From: JAJPKK01 sp963807015
GTDB lineage: Bacteria > Pseudomonadota > Alphaproteobacteria > Rhizobiales > Xanthobacteraceae
Direction: 5' to 3'
Assembly: GCA_963807015.1 (NCBI GenBank)
Contig: CAWEAS010000010.1
Span: 1 to 64,000, forward strand
Length of the DNA: 64,000 nt
Each line of letters begins with the position of its first letter. Position 1 is the stretch's first letter. The notes below the pieces were generated by a model. It made no database searches. It saw nothing but the letters and a program-made list of their open reading frames with translations, and was not told where the DNA came from. This document shows, piece by piece, positions 27,306-35,716 of this stretch. The translations under genes were made by a program, and so were the position numbers.

Positions 27306-29105
27306 GTGGCCGAGCGCGAGATCGAAACAGTCGCCGAGATTCTGAACACCTACCGCGCGGGGAAAGCGACCCCGCCGGACATCGTTGCGCGCAGCTACGC
27401 CCGCATTCGCGCGCTCGACGATCCCGCGATCTTCATCTCGCTACGCGATGAGAAAGATGCGCTCGCCGAAGCCGAGAGGCTCACCACCGGCCCACGCGAC
27501 CTGCCGCTCTACGGCATTCCGATCGCGATCAAGGACAACATCGATGTGCGCGGTCTGCCGACCACGGCCGCGTGTCCGGACTTCTCGTATCGGCCGAGCA
27601 TCGACGCCACGTCGGTGGCGCGCCTGCGCGCGGCCGGCGCTATCGTCATCGGCAAGACCAACCTCGACCAGTTCGCGACCGGTCTGGTCGGCGTGCGCTC
27701 GCCTTACGGCACGCCGCGCAACCCGCTCAATCCGAAACTCATCCCGGGAGGATCAAGCTCGGGCTCGGCGGTCGCGGTCGCGACCGGCATCGTGCCGGCA
27801 TCGCTCGGCACCGACACCGCAGGCTCCGGCCGGATGCCGGCGCTGTTCAACAACATCGTCGGCCTCAAGCCGAGCCTCGGCCTGATCTCGAACGCCGGCA
27901 CCGTTCCGGCGTGCCAATCACTCGATTGCATCTCGGTCTTCGCCCATACGACCGATGACTGCTCGACGTTGCTCGCGGTGTTGGCGGGCTTCGACCCCGC
28001 CGACCCCTATTCGCGCCGCCGGCCGTTGTGCAATCCAAGTCCGCTGCCGCCGCATCTCAAGATCGGCGTGCCGCAAGCGGGGCAGCGCCTGTTCTTCGGC
28101 GACCGCCGCTCGGCGGTCGACTATGACGCCGCGCTCGATCGCCTGACGCGGCTTGGTGCCACCGTCGTCGAGATCAACATCGAGCCGCTCTACGAAACGG
28201 CCCGGCTCCTCTACGAAGGGCCGTGGCTCGCCGAGCGCTACCTCGCGACCCGCAATTTCATCGCCTCGGCGCCGCAGACCATGCACCCGGTGACGCGGGA
28301 AATCCTCACCGGCGGTGCGCGAATTTCCGCGGTCGATGCGTTCACGGCGTTTCACCAGCTCGAGCATCTGCGCCGCGTCGTGCAACTCATGTTCGAGAAG
28401 ATCGATGCGCTGGCGCTGCCGACCGCGCCGACCCTCTACACGGTCGATCAGATTGTCGCCGATCCGATCCAGCTCAATTCGCGGCTCGGCACCTATACGA
28501 ACTTCGTCAATCTCCAAGACCTGTGCGCCCTTGCGGTCCCCGCCGCGCTCCACGATGGCGGTGTGCCGTTCGGCATCACCCTGCTCGCGCCCGGCGGAAA
28601 TGATGGGCTCCTTGCCGCCATCGGCCGGCGCTTCCATGCCGACACCGCGCTGCCGCTCGGCGCACTCGGTTGCAAGCAGCCGGCGCTCGCGCCGCTGCCC
28701 GCGCCATCCGGCGACCTGATCGCGCTCGCGGTCGTCGGCGCGCATCTCTCGGGGATGCCGCTCAATCACGAACTGCGTCAGCACGGCGCAGCCTTTGTCG
28801 CGGCGACCGCGACCGCACCGGACTATCGGCTCTACGCGCTGCCGGGCACGAGCCCGCCCAAGCCCGGCCTGCTGCGCGTCGGCCGTGGCGCCGGCAGCGC
28901 CGTCGCGATCGAAGTCTGGGCGATGACCGCGGACGCCTTCGGGCGTTTCACCGCGGCAGTCCCTGAGCCGCTGTCGATCGGCTCGCTCCGGTTGGCCGAC
29001 GGCAGCACCGTGAAGGGCTTCCTGGTCGAGGCCGAAGCGGTCAAAGGCGCGCGCGACATCTCGAGCTTCGGCGGCTGGCGCAATTTCATGGCCCAGGCCG
29101 GATGA
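27306..29105 (+). CDS. atzF: Allophanate hydrolase
   Basis: Hydrolyses allophanate to ammonia and CO2, the last step of urea-amidolyase, biuret and cyanuric acid breakdown. 599 aa from a GTG at 27306 with GGGAG upstream. The amidase-signature half has the triad K76 (IPIAIKDNID), cis-Ser S150 (PGGSSSGSAVAVATG) and nucleophile S174 (GTDTAGSGRMPA). The C-terminal 150 residues (from about IALAVVGAHLSGMPLNHEL) are the allophanate-hydrolase-specific domain containing GFLVEAEAV and the terminal FGGWRNF. No urea carboxylase is adjacent, so allophanate likely comes from biuret or the facing AtzGEH set. Confidence 0.93.
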   Translation: MAEREIETVAEILNTYRAGKATPPDIVARSYARIRALDDPAIFISLRDEKDALAEAERLTTGPRDLPLYGIPIAIKDNIDVRGLPTTAACPDFSYRPSIDATSVARLRAAGAIVIGKTNLDQFATGLVGVRSPYGTPRNPLNPKLIPGGSSSGSAVAVATGIVPASLGTDTAGSGRMPALFNNIVGLKPSLGLISNAGTVPACQSLDCISVFAHTTDDCSTLLAVLAGFDPADPYSRRRPLCNPSPLPPHLKIGVPQAGQRLFFGDRRSAVDYDAALDRLTRLGATVVEINIEPLYETARLLYEGPWLAERYLATRNFIASAPQTMHPVTREILTGGARISAVDAFTAFHQLEHLRRVVQLMFEKIDALALPTAPTLYTVDQIVADPIQLNSRLGTYTNFVNLQDLCALAVPAALHDGGVPFGITLLAPGGNDGLLAAIGRRFHADTALPLGALGCKQPALAPLPAPSGDLIALAVVGAHLSGMPLNHELRQHGAAFVAATATAPDYRLYALPGTSPPKPGLLRVGRGAGSAVAIEVWAMTADAFGRFTAAVPEPLSIGSLRLADGSTVKGFLVEAEAVKGARDISSFGGWRNFMAQAG

Positions 29106-29118
29106 GGTGCCGACTCTT

Positions 29119-29230
29119 GTCCCGAGAACAGGGAAAATCCTACACGTAAGCAGGGTAAATAACAGCGAACGCGCTGCCCCCTGACCAGGGTATTTTTCCC
29201 TGAGAACAGGGAAAATAACAGGGAAAGACA
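29119..29230. repeat. Dispersed repeat with CAGGGAAAAT units and a strong hairpin
   Basis: Between convergent atzF and atzH. The unit ACAGGGAAAAT occurs at about 29124, 29206 and (shortened) 29218, with a related CAGGGTAAATAACAG at 29152. At 29194-29215 TTTTCCCTG and CAGGGAAAA form a perfect 9-bp stem with loop AGAA, able to act as a terminator from either side. The pattern is familiar from Bradyrhizobium-like genomes, where it is often mis-annotated as tiny peptides. Confidence 0.65.
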
Positions 29231-29261
29231 AAATGTGGGGTCCCGATCTCTAAACTTGACA

Positions 29262-29296
29262 TAGGACTATTATAAGCTTACATGACGGTCTGTCAA
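29262..29296 (-). promoter_or_regulatory. Perfect sigma-70 consensus promoter reading into the atzF/atzH junction
   Basis: On the minus strand TTGACA (29296-29291) and TATAAT (29274-29269) are both exact, 16 bp apart; the start would lie near 29262. The surrounding 29240-29353 is AT-rich against a GC-rich genome. The transcript would run through the CAGGGAAAAT repeat antisense to the 3' end of atzF. TTGACA also occurs on the plus strand at 29256, making the segment an interrupted inverted repeat. Confidence 0.55.
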
Positions 29297-29353
29297 CTCA
29301 ATTTCCTGTAGGAAGCTAAACGCTTGTCTCCGCGTCTTGATATTATCGGCTCA

Positions 29354-29734
29354 TCACTCGTCGATGGCGCTGACGTGGGCAGCGACGACGCGCCAGCCTT
29401 CGGGGAAACGCATCCAGGTTTGCATCTGGCGGCCGACCTTGCCGGGCATGGTCGCACGGTGGAAGAGCGTCGAGGCGACTGCAAAATCCCGGCCGTAGGT
29501 GGTGATTACGGTGTTGGACAAGGTGCGCGCCAGGCCGACCGGTGAGCGTCCGGCGCGGAAGGCCCTGATCTCGCCGTAGCCGAACAGATTTTCCGTGCCG
29601 CCAAACCTGATGGTGCGAGGGTCATCGCGGAACAATCCATCGAGCGTTTCGACGTCGTTGGTGACGAGCGCGCGCTCGTAGCGATCGAAGACCGCTTTTA
29701 CTTCGGCGACCACATCCGGCAAATCGATTTCCAT
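29354..29734 (-). CDS. atzH: AtzH/HpxZ-family protein (SnoaL-like fold)
   Basis: 126 aa of the DUF3225 group: VVAEVKAVFDRYERALVTND, TIRFGGTENLFGYGEIRAFR, and MRFPEGWRVVAAHVSAID. In the cyanuric acid pathway AtzH hydrolyses 1,3-dicarboxyurea to allophanate; the Klebsiella homologue HpxZ belongs to oxalurate use. Here it follows atzG-atzE on the same strand, separated from atzE by 179 bp with a palindromic repeat, and faces atzF, whose substrate it would produce. Confidence 0.8.
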   Translation of the reverse strand: MEIDLPDVVAEVKAVFDRYERALVTNDVETLDGLFRDDPRTIRFGGTENLFGYGEIRAFRAGRSPVGLARTLSNTVITTYGRDFAVASTLFHRATMPGKVGRQMQTWMRFPEGWRVVAAHVSAIDE

Positions 29735-29775
29735 AGGTTGTCGATATCCTTGAGTTTCCGTGGCCTCTCGCGGTC

Positions 29776-29855
29776 GTCATTGCCCGGCTTGACCGGGCAA
29801 TCCAGTACTCCGCAGCCGGTGGTTACTGGATCGCCCGGTCAAGCCGGACGATGAC
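29776..29855. repeat. Palindromic BIME-like repeat
   Basis: Two facing palindromes: GTCATTGCCCGGCTTGACCG and GCCCGGTCAAGCCGGACGAT, joined by about 25 bp with CCAGTA/TACTGGA arms. Same family as the element at 38368-38480. It lies between atzE and atzH and may limit read-through or protect the upstream mRNA. Confidence 0.7.
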
Positions 29856-29913
29856 GGATGGCGGCGATGGCGGACGTAACGTGTAACCAAAAAGGGTTCC
29901 GGATGCGCCCACT

Positions 29914-31305
29914 TTATGCAGATGGCTGTGGCGCCGCGACCGCGCCCAATTGTTCGAGCGCAAAGGCGACGCGCAAGGCGACATCCTCGCGCCATGGCGC
30001 GGCGATGATCTGCACCCCCATCGGCAGTGGCGAGAGCGGCACCGGCACCGCGACCACCGGCAGCCCGATGAAGGAGATCGGCTGGGTGTAGATGCCGAGA
30101 TTCGCGCGCACCGGCATCTCCTTGCCGTCGTGCACGAACGTGTCTTGGCCGATCAGGGGCGCCGTGCACGGCGTCGCCGGTGCGAGCACCACATCGACTT
30201 CGTTGAAGACTTCGAGCACGCGCCCGCGATACCAGCGGCGGAATTTCTGCGCTTGCTCGACGGCGCTTGCCGGGATCATGCAGCCGGCGATCAGCCGATC
30301 GCGCACCGCGGGGTCGTAGTCTTGCGGCCGCGTGCGCAAGCTATCGATATGGAGACAGGCGCCTTCGGCGGCGGTGATGACATAGGCCGCGGCGCGCGCG
30401 CGGGCGGCCTCCGGCCATTCGATCTCGCGCGATGCGCCCAGCGCTTTGGCAACGGCCGCGACCGCCGCGCGGCCGGCCACCGAGTGGCCGGTGCTGAAAT
30501 AGCCGCCCGCAACGGCGATGCGTAGCCCCTCGAGCTTCTTTGCAAGCAGCGGCGCGACGGGCTCCGCGGCGCGCTGCGCGCACACCGGATCCTCGGGGTC
30601 CGGCCCCTGCATGGCATCGTAGGCGGCCGCGAGATCGGCAGCGGTGCGGCCGAGCGGACCGACGTGATCGAAGCTCGTCACAAACGGAAAGCTGCGGGCG
30701 CGCGACAGCCGCCCGTAGGTCGGCTTGAGGCCGAACAGGCCGCAGAGCGATGACGGCACCCGGATCGAGCCGTTGGTGTCCGAGCCGAGCGCGAGCGGCA
30801 CGAGCCGCCCCGCCACAGCCGAGCCGGAGCCGCCCGACGAACCGCCAGTCATGCGCGCAAGGTCGTGCGGATTGCGCGACGGCCCGTCATGGGCGTTCTC
30901 GCCGGTGAAATCGTAGGCGTATTCGCCCATGTTGAGCGCGCCGACTAACACGGCGCCCGCGGCTTCGAGCCGCTCGATCAGCGGCGAGTCGTGGGTCGCC
31001 GGCGGCAGCTCGCGGTTGATCTTCGAGCCCGCACGCGTCGGCAGGCCGGTGACATCGAATAGGTTTTTGACGGCGAACGGCACGCCCGCCAAAGGCCCGA
31101 GCCTCTCCCCCTGGGCACGGCGGGCATCGAGCGCAGCAGCACGGTGGCGCGCGCGCGCGGCAGTCACGTCGGTGAACGCATTGAGCGCCGGATTCTTGCG
31201 CTCGATACGACCGAGCGCCGCCTCGACCACGGCTGTTGCGGTGACCTCGCCCTTCTCCACCGCCGCGGCAATGTCGAGCGCCGCGGCCTCCGCCAGATCG
31301 ATCAT
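29914..31305 (-). CDS. atzE: AtzE-type amidase (1-carboxybiuret hydrolase catalytic subunit)
   Basis: 463 aa amidase-signature enzyme with triad K80 (VPFAVKNLFDVTGLPT), cis-Ser S156 (MTGGSSGGSGSAVA) and nucleophile S180 (GSDTNGSIRVP). The presence of a small AtzG partner directly upstream (ATGA overlap) and AtzH downstream identifies it as the AtzE/HpxY group rather than GatA or a generic amidase. AtzE deaminates 1-carboxybiuret; HpxY is linked to oxalurate. Which substrate is used here is unresolved because no ring-opening cyanuric acid hydrolase is present. Confidence 0.85.
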   Translation of the reverse strand: MIDLAEAAALDIAAAVEKGEVTATAVVEAALGRIERKNPALNAFTDVTAARARHRAAALDARRAQGERLGPLAGVPFAVKNLFDVTGLPTRAGSKINRELPPATHDSPLIERLEAAGAVLVGALNMGEYAYDFTGENAHDGPSRNPHDLARMTGGSSGGSGSAVAGRLVPLALGSDTNGSIRVPSSLCGLFGLKPTYGRLSRARSFPFVTSFDHVGPLGRTAADLAAAYDAMQGPDPEDPVCAQRAAEPVAPLLAKKLEGLRIAVAGGYFSTGHSVAGRAAVAAVAKALGASREIEWPEAARARAAAYVITAAEGACLHIDSLRTRPQDYDPAVRDRLIAGCMIPASAVEQAQKFRRWYRGRVLEVFNEVDVVLAPATPCTAPLIGQDTFVHDGKEMPVRANLGIYTQPISFIGLPVVAVPVPLSPLPMGVQIIAAPWREDVALRVAFALEQLGAVAAPQPSA

Positions 31306-31478
31306 GCGCGGAACACCGGCGCAGGTTCGGCGTCGTCCGGAAGCTTGAACTCGGCGACGACGGCGGCAAGGCGGAACGTGGCCTCGAGGTTGGCGCGAAC
31401 CATCGGATACCAGGCCGGCTCAACCGGCAGCGCGAGTAAGCGCGCCGATGCCGTGATGTAATCGTCGAGGTCAGCCAT
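31302..31478 (-). CDS. atzG: AtzG-type small subunit (58 aa) of the AtzE amidase
   Basis: Read directly from the minus strand: begins MADLDDYITASARLLALPVE, continues with PAWYPMVRANLEATFRLAA and ends PDDAEPAPVFRA. This is the DUF4089/HpxX pattern: two helices with PAW-x-x-MVRANL, then an extended acidic-Pro C-terminal strand that wraps the amidase like GatC in the GatCAB complex. Its TGA overlaps the atzE ATG (ATGA), indicating coupled synthesis of a 1:1 complex. Easily missed because of its length. Confidence 0.85.
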   Translation of the reverse strand: MADLDDYITASARLLALPVEPAWYPMVRANLEATFRLAAVVAEFKLPDDAEPAPVFRA

Positions 31479-31505
31479 CCAGGTCTCCGATCCGCGATGA
31501 GCGAC

Positions 31506-31645
31506 GTAGGGTGGGCAAAGGCGGCCATTCTGCTCGTTGCAAACAACAACGCGTCAATTCCGCCGTGCCCACCGATCCGCGTAGGCACGGCGGAACATGC
31601 GATCGCGGAAAACGGAGAGGTTCGGGCCGCCTTTGCCCACCCTAC
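31506..31645. repeat. Dispersed inverted-repeat element, copy B
   Basis: 140 bp with ends GTAGGGTGGGCAAAGGCGGC and CCGCCTTTGCCCACCCTAC and inner arms CCGCCGTGCCCACC / GTAGGCACGGCGG. It separates the PQQ dehydrogenase stop from atzG, so the atzGEH promoter must lie within or beside the repeat, or the genes are read through from upstream. Confidence 0.85.
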
Positions 31646-31681
31646 CGGTTTCAGTCGTGAGTCATAGAATCGAAATCGCCG

Positions 31682-33451
31682 TTACGGCAAGGCGAATGCG
31701 AAGATCGAGTTGTGACCGCGCACCGCGCGCGGCATCGTGTGCCGCGTGAGGCCGAGCGGGCCGGCGGTGACCGACTGCCCCTCGCCCGTGAATATCATGA
31801 CGTACTGCTTGCCGTTCACGGCGTAGCTGATGGTGCTGTTCATGACCATGCCGCCCACGACCGACTCCCACAGCACCTTGCCGGTTTCCGCGTCAAAAGC
31901 GCGGAAGCGGCGGTTCTGGTCGCCCCAGAAAACAAGGTCGCCCGCGGTGACGAGGGCCGAGCCGGCGCTCGCCTGGGGCTGCGAGTACAGAACGCGCAGC
32001 TCGCCGGTGGCGAGGTCGATCTTGCCGATGTTCATGTACTTGTTCGGATCGGAGCCGGGACGCATCACGCCCGCGCGCGGTCCCCAGCCGGTCGGGTGCT
32101 TCATGTTCGCCGTCATGGTCAGGCACTGGTCCTGGAACGGCACGTATAGCGAGTTCTTGCCCGGATGATAGGCAATTGCCCAAAGACCGCGCGTGTTGTG
32201 ATAGCAGCCGAGGATGGTGTCGCCATCCTTACGGAATAATTTCGAAGCATTGACCTTGGTCTGTCCGGTCTTGAGATCGATGTCGTTCATGTTGATGTTG
32301 GGGTCGTCGTAAGGGAACGGCCGCGCCCACAGGAATTCGCCGGTCGCCTGCTCCAGCGCGAACATGCCGCCGCCCTCGGCGACCGACACGACGATGTCGT
32401 GCTCCTCGCCCGGCCGCAGGCTCGAGCTGATCCACTTCACGTGCTTCGGGTCGGGCGCGACGCGGGTATGCACCAGGATGCGCTCGTGGTTGTGGTCGGC
32501 ATCCCAGTCGTCGCCCGGCAGCTCCTGGTAATACCAGACGAGCTTGCCGGTGTTGACGTCGAGGGCGATCGTCGAATTGCTGTAGAGATCGGCGGGCGCG
32601 GTGAGCGAGACGGCATCGGCGCTGCCGTGGCGCGACAGACGTGTGTAGGGATTGGGGTTGGCGACGCTCCAGTAGAGCACCTTGCGCTTCGGATCGTAGG
32701 ATCCGGGCAAGCCCCAGGGTCCGGCCGCCCGCTGGTCGACCGGCGTGTTGCCCCAGCTGTCGCCGCCGGGCTCGCCGGGCGCCGCCGTCACATAGAACCG
32801 CCAGACCTCCTTGCCGGTCTTGGCATCGTGAGCCGCGATGAAACAGTTTTCGCGCTTGGCCTGCTGGCAGGTGCGGTTCGTGATGACCTTGCCGTCGGCA
32901 ACAAGTACGCCGCCTGCGGTCTGGCCGCCGTCGTCGACCTTGGTCTCCCAGCGCAAATTGCCGGTCTTCGCATCGAGCCCCAGCAGATAGCCGTCCGGCG
33001 CCGCGAAATAGATCATGTCTTCGAAAATGCCGAGGCTCTTGTTGCGCGCGGCGGTCGGGACGACGCCTGACGGATAGGTCCGGCGATACTCCCAGATCTG
33101 GTCGCCGTTCGTGGCGTCGACTGCCTCGATGCCGGCGCCCGGCGAATAGAGATACATGATCCCGCGATAGACGATGGGGGTCGATTCCTGCGTGCCGTTC
33201 GGCAGTCCGCGCGCCCATGCCATGCGAAGCTGGGCGACATTGCCGGTATTGATCTGCGACAGCGGGCTGAAGCGCTGCTCGTCGAACGTGCGGTTGATCA
33301 TGAGCCAGTCGGCCGGATCAGGGTTCGCGAGAGTTTGGTCAGTGACCGGCACGAAGGCTTGCGCGGTCTGCGCGCCAGCGCTTACCGAATAGCCGCCGAG
33401 GATCGAGGTTGCGGCGAGTGCCGTCAGCGCAAGCTGGCGCATGCGAGTCAT
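31682..33451 (-). CDS. PQQ-dependent alcohol dehydrogenase-type quinoprotein
   Basis: 589 aa, signal peptide MRQLALTALAATSILGGYSVSAGA, then an eight-bladed propeller with repeated W-motifs (LDAKTGNLRWET, HDAKTGKEVWRFY, LDVNTGKLVWYY, FDAETGKVLWESV). No C-terminal haem domain. The catalytic aspartate is D317 in LPGDDWDADH, and the residue two further on is D319; an acidic residue there marks lanthanide-dependent XoxF/ExaF enzymes. The vicinal cysteine pair of typical methanol dehydrogenases is missing (VPTAARNKSL in its place) and the usual metal-binding glutamate is not evident in TNRTCQQAKREN. Periplasmic oxidation of an alcohol or aldehyde is likely; electron acceptor not encoded here. Confidence 0.85.
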   Translation of the reverse strand: MTRMRQLALTALAATSILGGYSVSAGAQTAQAFVPVTDQTLANPDPADWLMINRTFDEQRFSPLSQINTGNVAQLRMAWARGLPNGTQESTPIVYRGIMYLYSPGAGIEAVDATNGDQIWEYRRTYPSGVVPTAARNKSLGIFEDMIYFAAPDGYLLGLDAKTGNLRWETKVDDGGQTAGGVLVADGKVITNRTCQQAKRENCFIAAHDAKTGKEVWRFYVTAAPGEPGGDSWGNTPVDQRAAGPWGLPGSYDPKRKVLYWSVANPNPYTRLSRHGSADAVSLTAPADLYSNSTIALDVNTGKLVWYYQELPGDDWDADHNHERILVHTRVAPDPKHVKWISSSLRPGEEHDIVVSVAEGGGMFALEQATGEFLWARPFPYDDPNINMNDIDLKTGQTKVNASKLFRKDGDTILGCYHNTRGLWAIAYHPGKNSLYVPFQDQCLTMTANMKHPTGWGPRAGVMRPGSDPNKYMNIGKIDLATGELRVLYSQPQASAGSALVTAGDLVFWGDQNRRFRAFDAETGKVLWESVVGGMVMNSTISYAVNGKQYVMIFTGEGQSVTAGPLGLTRHTMPRAVRGHNSIFAFALP

Positions 33452-33582
33452 GTTTTCCTCCCAGGGTCTTGTTTAACGCGAATTGTCGGAGAGCTTAGCG
33501 CATGATGCAGCCGACGTGCAGGGCCACACGGCGAGGCACTGAGTTGCAGCAAAGTCGTTCCCGGGGGTCTAGCAAAGCGTGT

Positions 33583-33680
33583 GTAGCCCGGATGAGCGAA
33601 CGCGCGCGTTCGCGATATCCGGGGACGACCCATCCCTTTTGAAGCGCCATCCCGGATATCGCTTCGCTCATCCGGGCTAC
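33583..33680. repeat. Palindromic repeat with GTAGCCCGGATGAGCGAA arms
   Basis: 98 bp. GTAGCCCGGATGAGCGAA on the left and CGCTTCGCTCATCCGGGCTA on the right are inverted; inner arms are GCGATATCCGGG and CCCGGATATCGC. Lies between the 2OG oxygenase stop and the PQQ dehydrogenase start. Non-coding dispersed element. Confidence 0.75.
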
Positions 33681-33728
33681 GGTCTCTAGATCAGTCACCG
33701 CTGCGGCTCGCGCGCCCGCCGCCGTCCC

Positions 33729-34529
33729 TCACGTCCACAATGCGCGCACGCCGTAAAACGCGGTGTCCTTGAAGCGGCGCGAAATGCCTTGCCACCAGTA
33801 AGCGCGGGGGTCGGCGCAATAGGTCATGCTCAGCATGAGGCGGCGCTCGCGGGCGTGGATCGGCGTCACCTTGTGGCGCACGCGGGCGCCCTCGAAGATC
33901 ACGCAGGTGTTCGGCGCTGTGCTCACCGCCATTTCCCGCTCGCCGGGGCGCACTTCGAGTTGCGCGTGGCTGAGCCCGCCCGGCGCGCGGCCTTCATTGA
34001 CAAGCGCGATCAGGATCGTGAAGTGCCGCCCGCGATAGAAATTGTGGTCGAAGTGCCAGCCGATATGATCGCCCGGCTCGGTGTAGAACAGGAGCGACAG
34101 CGAACTCTGGTCATGAATCGGCGTCGGTTGAACCCGCACGCCGACGACCCGCGAGATGAAGGCCCGGAAATCAGCGCTGTGATAGAACGCAACGATTGCG
34201 GGCGCCGACGCGATCAGGGTCTCGTAGGCGACGGTGCCGCCCTTCTTGTGGGTCGGCACGAAGCTTCGCTCCGGCGCGACGAGACGCTCGGCTTCTAGCT
34301 TGATGTCGGCAAACACCTCGGGCGGCAACAGGTCGGTCACAACCGCGAGATTGTCGGCGAATGACGGCACCTCGCTTTTGAGCAGCGGCCGCAGGTCCGG
34401 CGACTGCGCACGCGCGACGCCGGCGATCCGCGCTTCAAGCTTGCGATAAAGCTGCGCGCGCCGTTGGTGCGCATAGGTGAGGCCGCCTGCGGTCACGGCG
34501 GCGGTGCCGATTACCAGTTCGCCGATCAT
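33729..34529 (-). CDS. Fe(II)/2-oxoglutarate-type oxygenase with N-terminal membrane anchor
   Basis: 266 aa. A hydrophobic N-terminal segment (VIGTAAVTAGGLTYA) suggests membrane attachment. The double-stranded beta-helix carries the iron triad H159-x-D161 (GWHFDHNFYRGRHF) and H219 (GARVRHKVTPI), with an arginine ten residues later (R229) to bind 2-oxoglutarate. Such enzymes hydroxylate or desaturate unactivated carbons. Neighbours act on lipids or resemble lipid enzymes, so an acyl or head-group hydroxylation is a reasonable guess; the family call itself rests on the visible triad. Confidence 0.75.
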   Translation of the reverse strand: MIGELVIGTAAVTAGGLTYAHQRRAQLYRKLEARIAGVARAQSPDLRPLLKSEVPSFADNLAVVTDLLPPEVFADIKLEAERLVAPERSFVPTHKKGGTVAYETLIASAPAIVAFYHSADFRAFISRVVGVRVQPTPIHDQSSLSLLFYTEPGDHIGWHFDHNFYRGRHFTILIALVNEGRAPGGLSHAQLEVRPGEREMAVSTAPNTCVIFEGARVRHKVTPIHARERRLMLSMTYCADPRAYWWQGISRRFKDTAFYGVRALWT

Positions 34530-34751
34530 TAGCCCGCGCTTCCCTGCGCATCCGCGACGTTGCGGATTCTATCAGAGAAGCGCTAGCCGACTCGTGCGAC
34601 ATTTTGATTGCAGCGGCGCGGCGTCGAGAGCGCCGTCGGGCTTCGGCGGGCGTGTCATTCGAGCGTCAAAAACGGTACACAGAGTGCCTGCCGGATTCGC
34701 TGGGAGCGTTCATCGACCCGCGCGGGTCGGCACATCCTGAGAACCTGCGAG

Positions 34752-35603
34752 TTGATCATTCAAGGCAAAGTCGTCGTCATTACCGGGGCGACATCCGGTA
34801 TCGGAAAGATCGCAGCGCTGCGGCTCGCCCGGCTGGGCGCGCGGCTCGTGATCGTCGCGCGCGACCGGGTGCGCGGCGACGCGCTCCTCGCCGAACTCCG
34901 GGCCGCGACGCCAGGCGTTCCGCACGTCATTCATTATGCGGAATTGTCTCGCCTTGCCGACGCCAAGCGGGTCGCTACCCAGATCGCTGCTGGCGAGCCG
35001 CGCATCGATGCGCTCATCAACAACGCGGGCGCGATGTTCTCGAGGCGCACGATTACCGAGGATGGCCTCGAGCGCACCTTTGCTCTCAACCACATGGCGT
35101 ATTTCGTGCTGACGGCCGGTTTGTTGGATCGCCTCCTGGCGAGCGCACCGGCACGCATCATCAACACCGCGTCGAATGCGCACCGTCACGGACATCTCGA
35201 CTTCGATGACCTGCAAGCGGCGAAATCATATCGGCCGTTCGACGTTTACGGCACCTCGAAGCTCTGCAACATTCTGTTCACCAGCGAACTCGCGCGGCGG
35301 CTCGCGGGACGCGGCGTGACGGTGAACAGCTTCAGCCCCGGTTTCGTCGCGACGCGTCTCGGCAGTGAGGCCGGCGGCCTTCTCGGGTTCGGCATGAAAT
35401 TCGGAAAGCTCGTGTTCGCGAAGTCTGCGGAGGTCGGCGCGGACACGCTTGTCTACCTCGCGGCCTCGCCCGAGGTTGCAAACATCAGCGGCGAATTCTT
35501 CTACAAGCGCCAGCACGGCAAGCTGACAGCGGAAGCGCAGGACGACGCCGTGGGGCAGCGCCTCTGGCAGGAGAGCGAGCGGATTGCCGAGTCCGCGCAC
35601 TGA
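34752..35603 (+). CDS. Short-chain dehydrogenase/reductase, retinol-dehydrogenase-like
   Basis: About 283 aa. NAD(P)-binding TGATSGIGK close to the N-terminus, NNAGAMFSRR, the catalytic serine region INTASNAHRHG and the catalytic pair in VYGTSKLCN, followed by FSPGFVATRLG. Start uncertain: TTG at 34752 just before IIQGKVVVITGA fits the family length, while the open frame goes back to a TTG at 34608 without homology. The RDH-like type reduces hydrophobic aldehydes or ketones. Convergent with the phosphatidylserine decarboxylase gene. Confidence 0.85.
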   Translation: MIIQGKVVVITGATSGIGKIAALRLARLGARLVIVARDRVRGDALLAELRAATPGVPHVIHYAELSRLADAKRVATQIAAGEPRIDALINNAGAMFSRRTITEDGLERTFALNHMAYFVLTAGLLDRLLASAPARIINTASNAHRHGHLDFDDLQAAKSYRPFDVYGTSKLCNILFTSELARRLAGRGVTVNSFSPGFVATRLGSEAGGLLGFGMKFGKLVFAKSAEVGADTLVYLAASPEVANISGEFFYKRQHGKLTAEAQDDAVGQRLWQESERIAESAH

Positions 35604-35668
35604 AGTCTGATGCCTGTGGTGTGTTTAGCGCCGGGTCGGGTCGAACTAACTTCCGCCGCGGCGTATGG

Positions 35669-35708
35669 ATTCCGGGCTCGCCTTTGCTCCGCTGCGGCGC
35701 CCCGGAAT
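35669..35708. repeat. Short palindrome with ATTCCGGG arms
   Basis: ATTCCGGG and CCCGGAAT are inverted around a 24-bp core with CGC/GCG pairs, between convergent SDR and psd genes. Resembles a widespread rhizobial palindrome and could end transcription from either side. Confidence 0.6.
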
Positions 35709-35716
35709 AACGTGGT

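Noticed and set aside
29256..29276. Plus-strand promoter TTGACA ... TATAAG
   Set aside because: Only 9 bp between the elements; the minus-strand pair at 16 bp is the credible one.
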